This document shows positions 51,524 through 61,615 of a stretch of DNA of 64,000 nt, one piece after another. Below the pieces are notes generated by a model. The model did not search any database and had not been told where the DNA came from. It saw nothing but the letters and a program-made list of their open reading frames with translations. Numbering within the stretch: position 1 is the stretch's first letter; each line of letters starts with the position of its first letter. The DNA is from Candidatus Fonsibacter ubiquis (GTDB lineage Bacteria; Pseudomonadota; Alphaproteobacteria; Pelagibacterales; Pelagibacteraceae). The stretch spans positions 859,501 to 923,500 of the forward strand of contig NZ_CP024034.1 of assembly GCF_002688585.1 (NCBI RefSeq), in the 5' to 3' direction. Position numbers and translations under genes: made by a program.

Positions 51524-54500
51524 GAACTGCCTTATTCGATAATGGTTGTCTTAATTTATCTAACATTTCTTTAGGGCAAACTTGATAAAAGTTATTTTTT
51601 TCACTATTCCACTGTTGAATAATCTTTTTTGAGTGCAACGATTGAGTTTCTTTTTCATGTAATTTTATTAGATTTAAAAGAAAATCATTCCAATAGTCCG
51701 TCTCAACTCTTTGCCAAATGACTGATGATGGATTTACATAATTTTCAAAACTATTTTCTGGGTCATAAACAAATACCATTCCACCTGTCATGCCTGCTGC
51801 AAAATTATCCCCAACTTCTCCTAATATTACAACAGCGCCACCTGTCATATATTCACAGCCATTTGTTCCGCATCCTTCAATAACTGCAGTGGCCCCTGAA
51901 TTTCTAACTGCAAACCTTTCTCCTGCTTGTCCCGCTGCAAGCAACAATCCTGAAGTTGCTCCGTACAAAACTGTATTTCCAATAATTGTATTTTTTGAGG
52001 TTTGTAATTTACTGTTAGAGGCTGGTTTTATAATTATTTTTGCACCAGATAACCCTTTACCAACATAATCATTTGCATCACCTGTTATTTCTAGCTTAAT
52101 TCCTGAAACTGCAAATGCGCCTAGAGACTGTCCTGCTGAGCCTCTTAATTTAATTAAAATATGGTCTTCCGATAATTTTTTATTTTTAAACTGTGTTGTA
52201 ATAATCGAGCTTAATCTTGTTCCAACGGATCTATGAGTATTTTTTACTGCATAACTTAATTGAAATTTTTGTCCTTTTTCAATTAGAGAAAGTGAGTCTT
52301 TTATAATTTGCTTATCTAAACTATCAGGAACTTCTTTTCTTTCTCTTTTTAAACAATATCTTGGATTTTCTCCTGGATCTGCTTGAACTAAAAGAGGATT
52401 TAAATCTAAATCATCTAAGTTGGTAGATCCTCTACTAACTTGTTTTAATAAATCTGTTCTACCAACAATTTCATTTAAAGATTTAAAACCAAGACTTGCT
52501 AAAATTTCTCTTACTTCCTCAGCTATAAATGAAAATAAATTAACAACTTTTTCAGGTGTGCCTGTAAATTTTTTTCTAAGCTCTTCATCTTGAGTACAAA
52601 TTCCAACAGGACAAGTATTTGAATGACATTGTCTAACCATTATACAACCCATTGCTATTAAAGAAGTCGTTGCTATTCCAAAATCATCTGCACCCATCAT
52701 TGCAGCCATAACAACATCTCTGCCTGTTTTAATCCCTCCATCCGTTCTTAAAATAACCTCATGTCTTAAACCATTTAAAGTTAAAATTTGATTAGCTTCT
52801 GTTAGTCCAATTTCCCAAGGAAGCCCTGCATACTTTACACTTGTTAATGGAGAAGCCCCTGTTCCGCCTGAATGTCCGCTAATTAGAATTACATCTGCTT
52901 TTGCTTTTGCAACTCCTGCAGCAATAGTGCCTATTCCTGTTGAGGAAACTAATTTAACTCCAATTTTTGCTTTGGGATTTATTTGTTTTAAATCATAGAT
53001 TAGCTGCGATAAATCTTCGATTGAATAAATATCATGATGAGGTGGTGGAGATATTAATGTAACTCCTGGTGTTGAATGTCTTAAAGTTGCAATTTCAGCT
53101 GTAACTTTAAAACCAGGTAACTGGCCACCTTCTCCAGGTTTTGCCCCTTGAGATATTTTGATTTCTATTTCATCACAATTATTTAAATATTCTGCAGTTA
53201 CGCCAAATCTAGCCGATGCAATTTGTTTTACTCTTGAATTAGCATTATCACCATTATCTTTAGGTATTGCTCTTTTTGCATCCTCTCCTCCTTCTCCACT
53301 ACAAGATGCGCCACCAATTCTATTCATAGCAATTGCTAATGTTTCGTGTGCCTCTTTAGAAAGAGCTCCTAAAGACATGCTGCCGCTTCCAAATCTTTTT
53401 CTAATATTTGTAATAGACTCTACCTCTTCAATTAAAATTGGTTTTTTAATTAAATTAAAATCTAAAAGATCTCTAAGATTTAAAGGGTGCTGCTCATTAA
53501 TAATTTTTGAATATTTTTTATATAAATCATAGGAATCTGTTGCAACAGCAGTTTGTAACATATGCATGGTCATAGCCTGATTAGAGTGTTGTTCCCCACC
53601 TTTTCTAAATTTATAAAATCCACCGATTGGTAAACTAATAACATTACCTCTAAATGCCTTTTGATGTTGAGTTCTGATCATTTGTTCAATTCCAGAAACA
53701 CCAATTCCAGAAATTTTTGAATACATTCCAGGAAAATATTCAGCAACAAGAGCTCTGCTTAATCCAAGACCACTAAAATTTAAACCACCCCTATAAGAGC
53801 TAATAACGGAAATGCCTAATTTAGACATCACTTTTAACAATCCATCATTAACGGCTTTAATATAATTGTTAACGCATTCGGTAAAAGTTAATTTTCCAAA
53901 GATTTTTTTTTGATATCTCTGATAAATACAATCAAAGGCTAAATAGGGATTAACTGTAGTCGCACCAACACCGATAAGAACTGCAAAATAGTGAACATCT
54001 AAGCATTCTGCCGATTTAACATTTAATGAAACATATTTTCTAAGACCATGATTGACCAAATGACTTTGTACTGCACCTGTTGCAAGTATTATTGGTATCC
54101 CAATTCTTGTTTCTGAAATTTTTTCATCTGTAAGAATAATATGCTTAGCGCCCTCTCTAACTGCAATTTCGGACTCTTTCTGAATTCGTTTTAATTCTTC
54201 TTTTAAGGAAATTTCTGAATCTTCAGAATTAAATGTACAATCTATTTCTCTATATTCTTCATTTAAAACCTCAAATAACTTTTTAAATTGAGCATTGGAT
54301 AAAACTGGACTTTCTAAAAGGTAACTTTTTTTATTAAACAAATCTTCACCTAAAATGTTTTGTAAGTTTCCAATTCTTGTATTAAGAGACATCACTCTAT
54401 TTTCTCTTAGAGAGTCTATTGGTGGATTTGTGACTTGACTAAAATTTTGTCTAAAAAAGTGAGATAAAGGCCTATAAATATCAGATAAAACAGCTGCTGG

Positions 54501-56021
54501 AGTGTCATCCCCCATTGAACCAACAGCTTCTTTTTGATCCTCCACCATTGGATGTAAAATCATTTCTAAATCCTCAATGGAGATCCCAGCAGCATATTGT
54601 TTTTGTCTTAACTTATCTCCTTCAAAAGAGTTAAATTCTTGTAAATTATTAAACTTTTTACTGATCTCTATTAAATTTTGACTAAATTTTTTATATATAG
54701 GATTTCTAGATAAAAAATCTTTAATTTTTTTATCATTATAATAAGTTCCCTCATCAAGATTAACAGCAATCATTTGGCCAGGTCCAACTCTTCCTCTATA
54801 AATAACATTTTCCTCTTGCACTGGAACCATTCCAGTTTCTGAACCTGCAAATAAAATTTTATCTTTTGTAATAGTATATCTTAAAGGCCTTAAACCGTTT
54901 CTATCTGTCGCGGCTAAAATCCAATTACCGTCAGTTGCGGCAATTGCTGCTGGTCCATCCCAAGGCTCTATGACTGAGTTTAGGTAATTATACATGTCTC
55001 TATAAGCTTGAGGGATAATTTTGCTTCTTTTAGACCATGCCTCTGGCATCAACATCATTTTAACAAGAGGCAATAATCTTCCTGATCTTGTTAACAATTC
55101 AAAAACAGCATCAAGACAAGCTGTATCAGAACTTCCTGATTTTAAGATTGGTTTTAAATCGTCAATGTTATCGTATAATTCAGACTCTAATCCCTGCTCA
55201 TGTGTCTTCATCCAATTCACATTTCCTTTTAAAGTATTTATCTCACCATTATGTGCTAAAATTCTAAAGGGTTGAGCAAGCTCCCAACTTGGAAAAGTAT
55301 TTGTTGAATATCTTTGATGAAAAATTGAGAATCTAGAAATAAATCTTTTATCTAATAAATCTGGATAAAAATCTGATAAATGCTCAGCAAGAAACATTCC
55401 TTTATAAATAATTGATCTTGAACTAATTGATGAAATATAAAAATCTTTTAATTGAGATTGAGTAATTTTTCTTTCAATCTTTTTTCTTACAATATAAATA
55501 TTTTTTTCTAATTCCTCTGACTCTGTTTTTTTAATTGGAGAAAATAATATTTGCTCAATTTCTGGTCTAGTATCGTTTGCTTTTATTCCAAGAACTTTTG
55601 CTTTTACCGGAACATGTCTCCATCCAAAAATGTAAAAGTTATTAGATAACAATTCATGCTCTACAATAGTCCTACAAGCTTCTTGAGCTCCATAATCATT
55701 TCTCGGCAAAAAGATCATGCCAACACATAATTGATCATTTTTATGAGTATGATGTCCTGTAATTTTTATCTGCTCCTCAAAAAAAACTTTAGATAGTTCA
55801 ATATGAATTCCGGCTCCATCTCCTGTTTTTCCGTCCTTATCAACGGCACCTCTGTGCCAAACAGCTTTTAAAGCTTCAATTCCATTTTCAACCACTTCTC
55901 TTCTAGGCTTTCCATCAATCGAAGCTACGAACCCAACACCACAAGCATCATGTTCATCTGCTGCATTATAAACCCCAGCGTTTATTAGCTTTTTTAAATT
56001 TTTTTTTAAGATATCTCTCAA
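51507..56021 (-). CDS. gltB: Glutamate synthase large subunit
   Basis: GltB transfers the glutamine amide to 2-oxoglutarate, giving two glutamates. The 1504-residue protein has a 26-residue lead before Cys27 (DEHDACGVGFVASIDG), the glutaminase nucleophile exposed by cleavage; then the central domain, the FMN-binding synthase domain (GEGGEDAKR, VSSTGIGTIAAGVAKAKAD, GHSGGTGASPLTS), the 3Fe-4S Cys cluster CHSNTCPVGIC and the C-terminal beta-helix with repeated Gly (GAFAVSGIKLEITGDANDYVG). There is no in-frame ATG; the start appears to be TTG at 56021, directly after gltD with 1 bp between. It acts with GltD in ammonium assimilation. Confidence 0.96.
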   Translation of the reverse strand: MRDILKKNLKKLINAGVYNAADEHDACGVGFVASIDGKPRREVVENGIEALKAVWHRGAVDKDGKTGDGAGIHIELSKVFFEEQIKITGHHTHKNDQLCVGMIFLPRNDYGAQEACRTIVEHELLSNNFYIFGWRHVPVKAKVLGIKANDTRPEIEQILFSPIKKTESEELEKNIYIVRKKIERKITQSQLKDFYISSISSRSIIYKGMFLAEHLSDFYPDLLDKRFISRFSIFHQRYSTNTFPSWELAQPFRILAHNGEINTLKGNVNWMKTHEQGLESELYDNIDDLKPILKSGSSDTACLDAVFELLTRSGRLLPLVKMMLMPEAWSKRSKIIPQAYRDMYNYLNSVIEPWDGPAAIAATDGNWILAATDRNGLRPLRYTITKDKILFAGSETGMVPVQEENVIYRGRVGPGQMIAVNLDEGTYYNDKKIKDFLSRNPIYKKFSQNLIEISKKFNNLQEFNSFEGDKLRQKQYAAGISIEDLEMILHPMVEDQKEAVGSMGDDTPAAVLSDIYRPLSHFFRQNFSQVTNPPIDSLRENRVMSLNTRIGNLQNILGEDLFNKKSYLLESPVLSNAQFKKLFEVLNEEYREIDCTFNSEDSEISLKEELKRIQKESEIAVREGAKHIILTDEKISETRIGIPIILATGAVQSHLVNHGLRKYVSLNVKSAECLDVHYFAVLIGVGATTVNPYLAFDCIYQRYQKKIFGKLTFTECVNNYIKAVNDGLLKVMSKLGISVISSYRGGLNFSGLGLSRALVAEYFPGMYSKISGIGVSGIEQMIRTQHQKAFRGNVISLPIGGFYKFRKGGEQHSNQAMTMHMLQTAVATDSYDLYKKYSKIINEQHPLNLRDLLDFNLIKKPILIEEVESITNIRKRFGSGSMSLGALSKEAHETLAIAMNRIGGASCSGEGGEDAKRAIPKDNGDNANSRVKQIASARFGVTAEYLNNCDEIEIKISQGAKPGEGGQLPGFKVTAEIATLRHSTPGVTLISPPPHHDIYSIEDLSQLIYDLKQINPKAKIGVKLVSSTGIGTIAAGVAKAKADVILISGHSGGTGASPLTSVKYAGLPWEIGLTEANQILTLNGLRHEVILRTDGGIKTGRDVVMAAMMGADDFGIATTSLIAMGCIMVRQCHSNTCPVGICTQDEELRKKFTGTPEKVVNLFSFIAEEVREILASLGFKSLNEIVGRTDLLKQVSRGSTNLDDLDLNPLLVQADPGENPRYCLKRERKEVPDSLDKQIIKDSLSLIEKGQKFQLSYAVKNTHRSVGTRLSSIITTQFKNKKLSEDHILIKLRGSAGQSLGAFAVSGIKLEITGDANDYVGKGLSGAKIIIKPASNSKLQTSKNTIIGNTVLYGATSGLLLAAGQAGERFAVRNSGATAVIEGCGTNGCEYMTGGAVVILGEVGDNFAAGMTGGMVFVYDPENSFENYVNPSSVIWQRVETDYWNDFLLNLIKLHEKETQSLHSKKIIQQWNSEKNNFYQVCPKEMLDKLRQPLSNKAVHEKAV

Positions 56022-56022
56022 T

Positions 56023-57474
56023 TTATGCCACCATTCTTTTTTTTACTGATTTAAGAGCTTTATTTTTCAAAAAAACATCAATTGCTTCCGCAGCATCTCT
56101 TCCATCCTTAATAGCCCATACAACTAGCGACGCGCCTCTTACAATATCTCCTGCTGCAAAAACTCCCTCAATATTTGTTTGCATTGTTTTAAGATCAATT
56201 TTAATTGTTCCCCACTTTGATACATCAAGTTTAGGTTCTGAAAACATAACTGGAATATCTTCTGGATCAAATCCCAATGCTTTAATTACCATATCAGCTT
56301 TAATTTTAACCTCGGATCCGGAAATGATTTCTGGTTTTTGTCTTCCAGTTGCATCTGTTTCTCCTAATTTCATTTTAGTTACTATAACTTCACTCACGTT
56401 ACCGTTTTTTCCAATAAATTCTTTAGGATTTGTTAACCATTGAAAATCAACGCCTTCTTCTTCGGCATTATTAACCTCTCTTGCTGATCCTGGCATATTT
56501 TTTTTATCTCTTCTATATAAGCACTTAACTGATTTTGCATTCTGCCTTATTGAAGTTCTAACACAATCCATTGCTGTATCACCGCCGCCTATTACAACTA
56601 CGTCTTTTCCTTCAGCATTTAAATATCCCTCATCAAATAATTTTACTTTGTCTCCTAATCCTTTTTTATTTGATGCTGTTAAAAACTCCATTGCTGGATA
56701 AATATTTTTTAAGTCTGATCCTGGAATTTCTACTTCTCTTGCCTTGTATACGCCGGTTGCAATGAGTATTGCATCGTGTTTTTTTTTCAAATCAGATAAA
56801 GTTGCATTTTTTCCGACAACAAAATTTAAGTGAAATTTTATTCCACCTTCAATTAAAAGCTTGGTTCTTCTTTCAACAATATTTTTTTCTAATTTAAAAT
56901 TAGGAATTCCATAAATTAGCAAACCACCAGGCCTGTCATACTTATCATAAACTGTAACTTCATATCCAATTTTTCTAAGTTGTTCTGCAGCTGCAAGACC
57001 TGCGGGCCCCGCTCCAATTATTCCAATACTGTATCCTAAACTTTTTTTAACTTTAATTGGTTTTACCCAACCATTCTCAAATGCGGTATCCGTTATAAAT
57101 TTTTCAATTGATCCAATGGTCACTGTCCCGTGTCCTGCTCTCTCAATTACGCAATTGCCCTCACAAAGTCTATCTTGGGGACATATTCTTCCACAAACCT
57201 CTGGCATATTATTTGTTGCTGAAGAAACTTCATAAGCTTCTTCCAATCTTCCTTCAGCAGTTAGTTTCAGCCAGTCAGGAATGTTATTTGATAATGGACA
57301 ATGAATTTGACAATACGGAACCCCACACTGCGAGCATCTGCTTGATTGTTCTTCAGCTTTTGGAGCAATATAGTTTTTATATATTTCGGAGAAATTTTTT
57401 ACTCTCTCATCCACGCTGGATTTTTCAGGTGTTTGCCCCTTAGTTGTCACAAACTTTAACATTTTTTCTGACAT
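56023..57474 (-). CDS. gltD: Glutamate synthase small subunit
   Basis: GltD passes electrons from NADPH through FAD and iron-sulfur clusters to GltB. The 483-residue protein has two N-terminal Cys clusters (SRCSQCGVPYCQIHCPLSNN and CGRICPQDRLCEGNC), the FAD motif IIGAGPAGLAAAEQL, the NADPH motif VVIGGGDTAMDCVRTSIR, and a C-terminal AAGDIVRGASLVVWAIKDGR. It is the first gene of gltD-gltB; the 220-bp region upstream, shared with uppP, holds a striking inverted-repeat set. Confidence 0.97.
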   Translation of the reverse strand: MSEKMLKFVTTKGQTPEKSSVDERVKNFSEIYKNYIAPKAEEQSSRCSQCGVPYCQIHCPLSNNIPDWLKLTAEGRLEEAYEVSSATNNMPEVCGRICPQDRLCEGNCVIERAGHGTVTIGSIEKFITDTAFENGWVKPIKVKKSLGYSIGIIGAGPAGLAAAEQLRKIGYEVTVYDKYDRPGGLLIYGIPNFKLEKNIVERRTKLLIEGGIKFHLNFVVGKNATLSDLKKKHDAILIATGVYKAREVEIPGSDLKNIYPAMEFLTASNKKGLGDKVKLFDEGYLNAEGKDVVVIGGGDTAMDCVRTSIRQNAKSVKCLYRRDKKNMPGSAREVNNAEEEGVDFQWLTNPKEFIGKNGNVSEVIVTKMKLGETDATGRQKPEIISGSEVKIKADMVIKALGFDPEDIPVMFSEPKLDVSKWGTIKIDLKTMQTNIEGVFAAGDIVRGASLVVWAIKDGRDAAEAIDVFLKNKALKSVKKRMVA

Positions 57475-57552
57475 TATTTTAAAGTACCTGTATTTTTTCG
57501 TTTTTTATGAATATTTTCACAAAAACATAAATTTTAAAAGATTAATTAGGTC

Positions 57553-57617
57553 AGTATTTATGATCAAATTCTTTAGAAATACTAATTAATCAATTAAAAC
57601 TAAGATAATTAGTATTT
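57553..57617. repeat. Three-arm inverted repeat set upstream of gltD/uppP
   Basis: A perfect 11-bp inverted repeat AAATACTAATT (57577-57587) and AATTAGTATTT (57607-57617) is separated by 19 bp; a further AGTATTT (57553-57559) repeats the distal half-site in the orientation complementary to the middle arm. Midpoints are about 20-30 bp apart, two to three helical turns. It lies about 80-140 bp upstream of the gltD and uppP starts in a divergent region. A transcription-factor operator is the simplest reading; no known box matches. Confidence 0.6.
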
Positions 57618-57694
57618 TTCAATTTAAAATTGTAAACAGTTTATAACTAATTATCTAATTTATAATAACATTCTCCTAGACTAAAGCTTTCCTA

Positions 57695-58459
57695 ATGGAC
57701 GAATTACTAAAAATAATAATTCTAGGCATTGTCCAAGGTATTACTGAATTTTTACCCATTTCTTCCAATGCACATTTAATAATAATGGAGCAATTATTAA
57801 ATTTCCAAAATAACAATGAAATACTAAATCTTGTTTTTCATTTAGGATCTTTATTTGCAATTATTTCATATTTTTTTTCAGAACTTTTAGGATTATTAAA
57901 AAAACCTAAAATAATTTTAAATCTCATTATTGCCACTCTACCAGTGGTTATTATTGGATATTTTATATTTAAATTTCGACTTATAGACTATGGAAATTTT
58001 CCCATTAAAATAATTGCGATAACCACAATTATTTTTGGAATTATTTTATTTTTTAGCGACAAAATAAAAATTACAAAAAAACTATACACAGACCTTAACG
58101 CAAAGAATTCTTTTATAATTGGATTATTTCAGGTGATAGCTTTAATTCCTGGAGTGAGCAGATCTGGAATTACATTAACGGCTGGACGTTTTCTTGGGTA
58201 TTCAAGACTCGATGCCGCAAAATTTTCCTTTTTTTTATCAATACCCACTACAGCTGGAGCTTGTTTTCTTGGGATCTTAGATTTGATAAAAATGGATAGT
58301 ACAGATTTTAACTATATTGCCATTGTTGCATTTATAGTTTCATTTATCTCATCTTATCTAACAATAAAATATTTTTTATCTTTTATATCAAGATTTAATT
58401 TAAATCTTTTTGTTTATTACAGAATAATACTCGGGGTAATAATATTATTATTTATTTAA
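57695..58459 (+). CDS. uppP: Undecaprenyl-diphosphatase (BacA/UppP)
   Basis: UppP dephosphorylates undecaprenyl pyrophosphate so the lipid carrier can be reused for peptidoglycan and glycan export. The 254-residue integral membrane protein has about seven to eight hydrophobic segments. The catalytic motifs are GITEFLPISSNAHLII (Glu in (E/Q)-rich loop) and LIPGVSRSGITLTAGRFLG (Arg). It overlaps the convergent NDUFA9-like gene by 4 bp. It supports the surface-glycan genes found elsewhere in the window. Confidence 0.94.
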   Translation: MDELLKIIILGIVQGITEFLPISSNAHLIIMEQLLNFQNNNEILNLVFHLGSLFAIISYFFSELLGLLKKPKIILNLIIATLPVVIIGYFIFKFRLIDYGNFPIKIIAITTIIFGIILFFSDKIKITKKLYTDLNAKNSFIIGLFQVIALIPGVSRSGITLTAGRFLGYSRLDAAKFSFFLSIPTTAGACFLGILDLIKMDSTDFNYIAIVAFIVSFISSYLTIKYFLSFISRFNLNLFVYYRIILGVIILLFI

Positions 58460-59376
58460 CGATTTGTTTGGCTAAAAATATAATTAGGTAAAATAATCTC
58501 AACGCTTCTTGTATATATGCCAAGTTCTGAAAAACCTGGGTAGTGATTAGAGCAAATATTATCTGATCTTAATATTTCAAGCTGATCTTCTGTAAGTAAA
58601 GGATTAGGAAATAATTGCATTATTTTTGCTTGTACTCTTGAAATAAAATCTGGAAGTCCAACTATTAATCTTTTTTTATTTAGAGAAACCAGCAAGGTCT
58701 CAATTAATTCTTTAAACGTATAAACCTTAGGCCCTCCCAATTCATAAACCTGACCAGGATTGATATCTTCTATAATTTTAATAATTGCGTCAGTAACATC
58801 TCCTACATAGCAAGGTTGAAATTTTGTTTTGGCACCAGCAAGCGGAATGATAGGCAAAAGATTTATTAATTTATTAAATAAATTAAAAAAATTATCGTTA
58901 GTTCCAAATACAATGCTGGGCCGTAAAATAACGGAATTTTTAAAATTACTAGTAATAACCTGTTCACCTTGAAACTTTGATTTAATATATAAAGAATTAG
59001 AATTTTCTTTTGCACCCAGTGCTGAAATATGAATAAATTTTTTAGTCACATCTTTATTTAAGATACTAGTTAGAAATTTTGGAAAAAGATGATGTGCATG
59101 ATCGAATTTTTGATTTTTTTTTTCGTATAAAACTCCTATGCAATTAATTACAATTTCTGAGCTATCGATAAACTCATTAAGATTTGAAAAATTATAAGGA
59201 TTAAATTTTAAAACATCAATTTGACCAGGTTCTCCCATTGGTTTTAGATAACCATGAAGATAAGGATTTCGGGTTGGGACGATTATTTTAAAACCTTTTT
59301 TTGCAAGCTTAGCTATTAGATTTCGACCTATAAACCCTGTTCCGCCGAAGACTGTTATTGTCTTTTTTTCTGCCAT
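58456..59376 (-). CDS. Complex I NDUFA9 subunit family (atypical SDR) protein
   Basis: A 306-residue Rossmann protein: TITVFGGTGFIGRNLIAKLA, IIVPTRNPYLHGYLKPMG, SEIVINCIGVLYEK, KFIHISALGAKENSNS, LYIKSKFQGEQVI, SVILRPSIVFGTNDNFFN and QPCYVGDVTDAI. It matches the alphaproteobacterial relatives of mitochondrial NDUFA9, which bind NADPH; the bacterial role is unsettled. A YxxSK-type site (YIKSK) is present. It is divergent from rnd with a 47-bp gap. Confidence 0.85.
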   Translation of the reverse strand: MAEKKTITVFGGTGFIGRNLIAKLAKKGFKIIVPTRNPYLHGYLKPMGEPGQIDVLKFNPYNFSNLNEFIDSSEIVINCIGVLYEKKNQKFDHAHHLFPKFLTSILNKDVTKKFIHISALGAKENSNSLYIKSKFQGEQVITSNFKNSVILRPSIVFGTNDNFFNLFNKLINLLPIIPLAGAKTKFQPCYVGDVTDAIIKIIEDINPGQVYELGGPKVYTFKELIETLLVSLNKKRLIVGLPDFISRVQAKIMQLFPNPLLTEDQLEILRSDNICSNHYPGFSELGIYTRSVEIILPNYIFSQTNR

Positions 59377-59423
59377 TGTTTAATCATAATAATTAACGAT
59401 AATACCTTTTATTTAACAATAGT

Positions 59424-60035
59424 ATGAAAGTCAAAATCCATAAAAACGACATACCTAACAATTTAAATCTAGGAAAAATTATCGCAATCGATACCGAAAC
59501 TATGGGTCTTGATTATAAAAGAGATCCTCTTTGTCTTGTTCAAATATCCTCGGGTAATAAAGAAGTACATTTGATTCAAATTAATAGAAAAACATTTAAA
59601 GCTGATAATCTAAAAAAAATTTTGGAAAATAATGATATTGTAAAAATTTTTCAATTTGCAAGATTTGATCTTGCAGTTTTAAATTATTATTTAAAAGCAG
59701 ATATTAATAATATTTACTGCACAAAGATTGCCTCAAAAATTGGAAGAACTTATACTGATAAACACGGTCTTAAAGATTTATGTAAAGAACTCCTAGATAT
59801 TGAATTATCAAAACAAATGCAAAGTTCCGACTGGGGTGCCGAAAATTTAACTGAACAGCAAATAAATTATGCTGCGTCCGATGTTTTATATCTACATAAA
59901 ATTAAAGATGAACTTGATAAAATTTTAATTAGAGAAAATCGAATGGAATTAGCTAATCACTGTTTTAAATTTTTAAAACATCGAGTAACCTTAGATCTTG
60001 CTGGTTGGAATAATCAAGATATTTTTGCGCATTAA
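59424..60035 (+). CDS. rnd: Ribonuclease D-like 3'-5' exonuclease
   Basis: A single DEDDy exonuclease domain of 203 residues: Asp23-x-Glu25 in IAIDTETMGLD, Asp in QFARFDLAVLNYYL, and YAASDVLYLHKIKDEL with the Tyr and last Asp. KHGLKDLCKELL is also typical. It lacks the HRDC domains of E. coli RNase D, as is usual for the short alphaproteobacterial form. It likely trims tRNA or other RNA 3' ends. It abuts kdsD with no gap, as in many alphaproteobacteria. Confidence 0.9.
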   Translation: MKVKIHKNDIPNNLNLGKIIAIDTETMGLDYKRDPLCLVQISSGNKEVHLIQINRKTFKADNLKKILENNDIVKIFQFARFDLAVLNYYLKADINNIYCTKIASKIGRTYTDKHGLKDLCKELLDIELSKQMQSSDWGAENLTEQQINYAASDVLYLHKIKDELDKILIRENRMELANHCFKFLKHRVTLDLAGWNNQDIFAH

Positions 60036-60995
60036 ATGATCCATAATCAAAAAATAAAATTTGCAAAAGAAGTAATTTTTCAAGAGATTAATGCATTAAA
60101 AAAATTATCTAAGTCTTATAATAGTAATTTTATTAAAGCTATTGACCTGATTCAAAAATGCAAAGGTAAAGTTATATGCGTTGGCATGGGAAAATCAGGG
60201 CATATTATTAGAAAAATTTCTGCAACCTTAAGTTCTGTGGGAGTACCATCTATTTACCTACATCCGTCTGAAGCGGCCCATGGAGATCTTGGTGCGTGCA
60301 ATCCAAAACAAGATTGTTTTTTGATTATGTCTTATTCTGGAAATACCGATGAATTGAAAAGTATTTTAAACTATGCACATAAATTTAAAATGCCTATTAT
60401 TGGCGTAGCATCAAAAGAAAATTCAACTTTGATTAATGCGAGTACAATTAAAATTGTTCTTCCAAAAGTAAAAGAAGCTGGGCTCGATATTGTACCAACA
60501 AGTTCTACTTCAATGTTGCTTGCTTGGGGGGATAGCGTTGCAATCACACTTATGAAATTAAATAAATTCAGCAAAGAAAAATTTGCTGTTTATCACCCTT
60601 CTGGAGCATTAGGAAAACAACTTACACGTGTTAAAGATATTATGATTAAAAAAAGAGATGTACCTTTCATCAATGAAAATATGTCCGTAAAAAACGCTGT
60701 GATTCAAATTACGAAAAAAACTTATGGCTGCGTACTTGTTATAAATAAATCCAAAAAAGTTACAGGAATCATAACAGACGGAGATATTAGACGCTCTATA
60801 CATAAAAAGAATTTTTTAGAAAAGACCGCAAAAGAAGTTATGACTAAAAACCCAAAAATGATTTCAGAAAATACTCTAGCGGGACTGGCTCTTGATATAA
60901 TGAATAAGAAAAAAATTACCTCTCTTATTATCAAGGGTAAAAATAATAATTACGGATTAATTCATATACATTCTCTAATTAGTTTTGGAGTTTAA
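60036..60995 (+). CDS. kdsD: Arabinose-5-phosphate isomerase (KpsF/GutQ family)
   Basis: KdsD converts ribulose-5-phosphate to arabinose-5-phosphate, the precursor of the lipopolysaccharide sugar Kdo. The 319-residue protein has a SIS domain (about 35-175; VICVGMGKSGHIIRKISATLSS, HPSEAAHGDLGA, SYSGNTDELKSIL, PTSSTSMLLAWGD) and two CBS domains (about 205-319; IMIKKRDVPFI, GIITDGDIRR, VMTKNPKMI). It overlaps lptC by 1 bp, linking Kdo synthesis with lipopolysaccharide transport. Confidence 0.94.
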   Translation: MIHNQKIKFAKEVIFQEINALKKLSKSYNSNFIKAIDLIQKCKGKVICVGMGKSGHIIRKISATLSSVGVPSIYLHPSEAAHGDLGACNPKQDCFLIMSYSGNTDELKSILNYAHKFKMPIIGVASKENSTLINASTIKIVLPKVKEAGLDIVPTSSTSMLLAWGDSVAITLMKLNKFSKEKFAVYHPSGALGKQLTRVKDIMIKKRDVPFINENMSVKNAVIQITKKTYGCVLVINKSKKVTGIITDGDIRRSIHKKNFLEKTAKEVMTKNPKMISENTLAGLALDIMNKKKITSLIIKGKNNNYGLIHIHSLISFGV

Positions 60996-61615
60996 TGAAA
61001 CTCAACGAGATCAGAAAAAAACAGCTTAAAATTATAAGCGTTGGTCTTATAATAATTTTTATTGTCTATTTTGTTTATCCAACTCTCAATACTAATAGAT
61101 TAAAACTCACATCAAAAAATATCAAACCTACTGAAGGAGCTGAAAGTAATGTATTTGAAAATATTAGTTACATCGGAGTGGATGCAAGTGGAAAACAATA
61201 TAATGTTAGAGCAAAACTTGCCAGTATTGATAAAGATAATCAAGATCTTATAAGTCTAAAAGAAGTAGACAGCGATTTTTTATTGAAAGACGGTAGCATT
61301 ATAAAAATTTTAAGCAAAACAGGTTTGTTTAATAAAACAACAAATGATATTTTATATGAGCAAAATGTAAAAATTACTCAAAGAGATGGAGTGGTTACTG
61401 CAAATAGAGCTGAGTATCTTGTAAAATCAAATAATATATTTGTAAGTGGTAATGTAATTGCAGATTTTGTTGAGAATGACCCAAAAACTAAAAAGCGGCG
61501 TACTAGTCAAATTAAAGCAGATAAGGTAATAATTGATACCTTTAAAAAAACCGTTGAAGTTGTAATGGAAGAAAAAGGAAAACAAGTTACAGGTACATTA
61601 AGTAATGAAAGATAA
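60995..61615 (+). CDS. lptC: LPS export protein LptC
   Basis: LptC is a bitopic inner-membrane protein that hands lipopolysaccharide from LptB2FG to LptA. The 206-residue protein has one N-terminal membrane segment (about 13-30, IISVGLIIIFIVYFVYP) and a periplasmic beta-jellyroll with FENISYIGVDASGKQYNV, LKDGSIIKILSKTGLFN, and TANRAEYLVKSNNIFVSGNV. The latter part resembles LptA/OstA repeats. The expected lptA gene does not follow; lptB starts inside the last codons. Confidence 0.85.
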   Translation: MKLNEIRKKQLKIISVGLIIIFIVYFVYPTLNTNRLKLTSKNIKPTEGAESNVFENISYIGVDASGKQYNVRAKLASIDKDNQDLISLKEVDSDFLLKDGSIIKILSKTGLFNKTTNDILYEQNVKITQRDGVVTANRAEYLVKSNNIFVSGNVIADFVENDPKTKKRRTSQIKADKVIIDTFKKTVEVVMEEKGKQVTGTLSNER

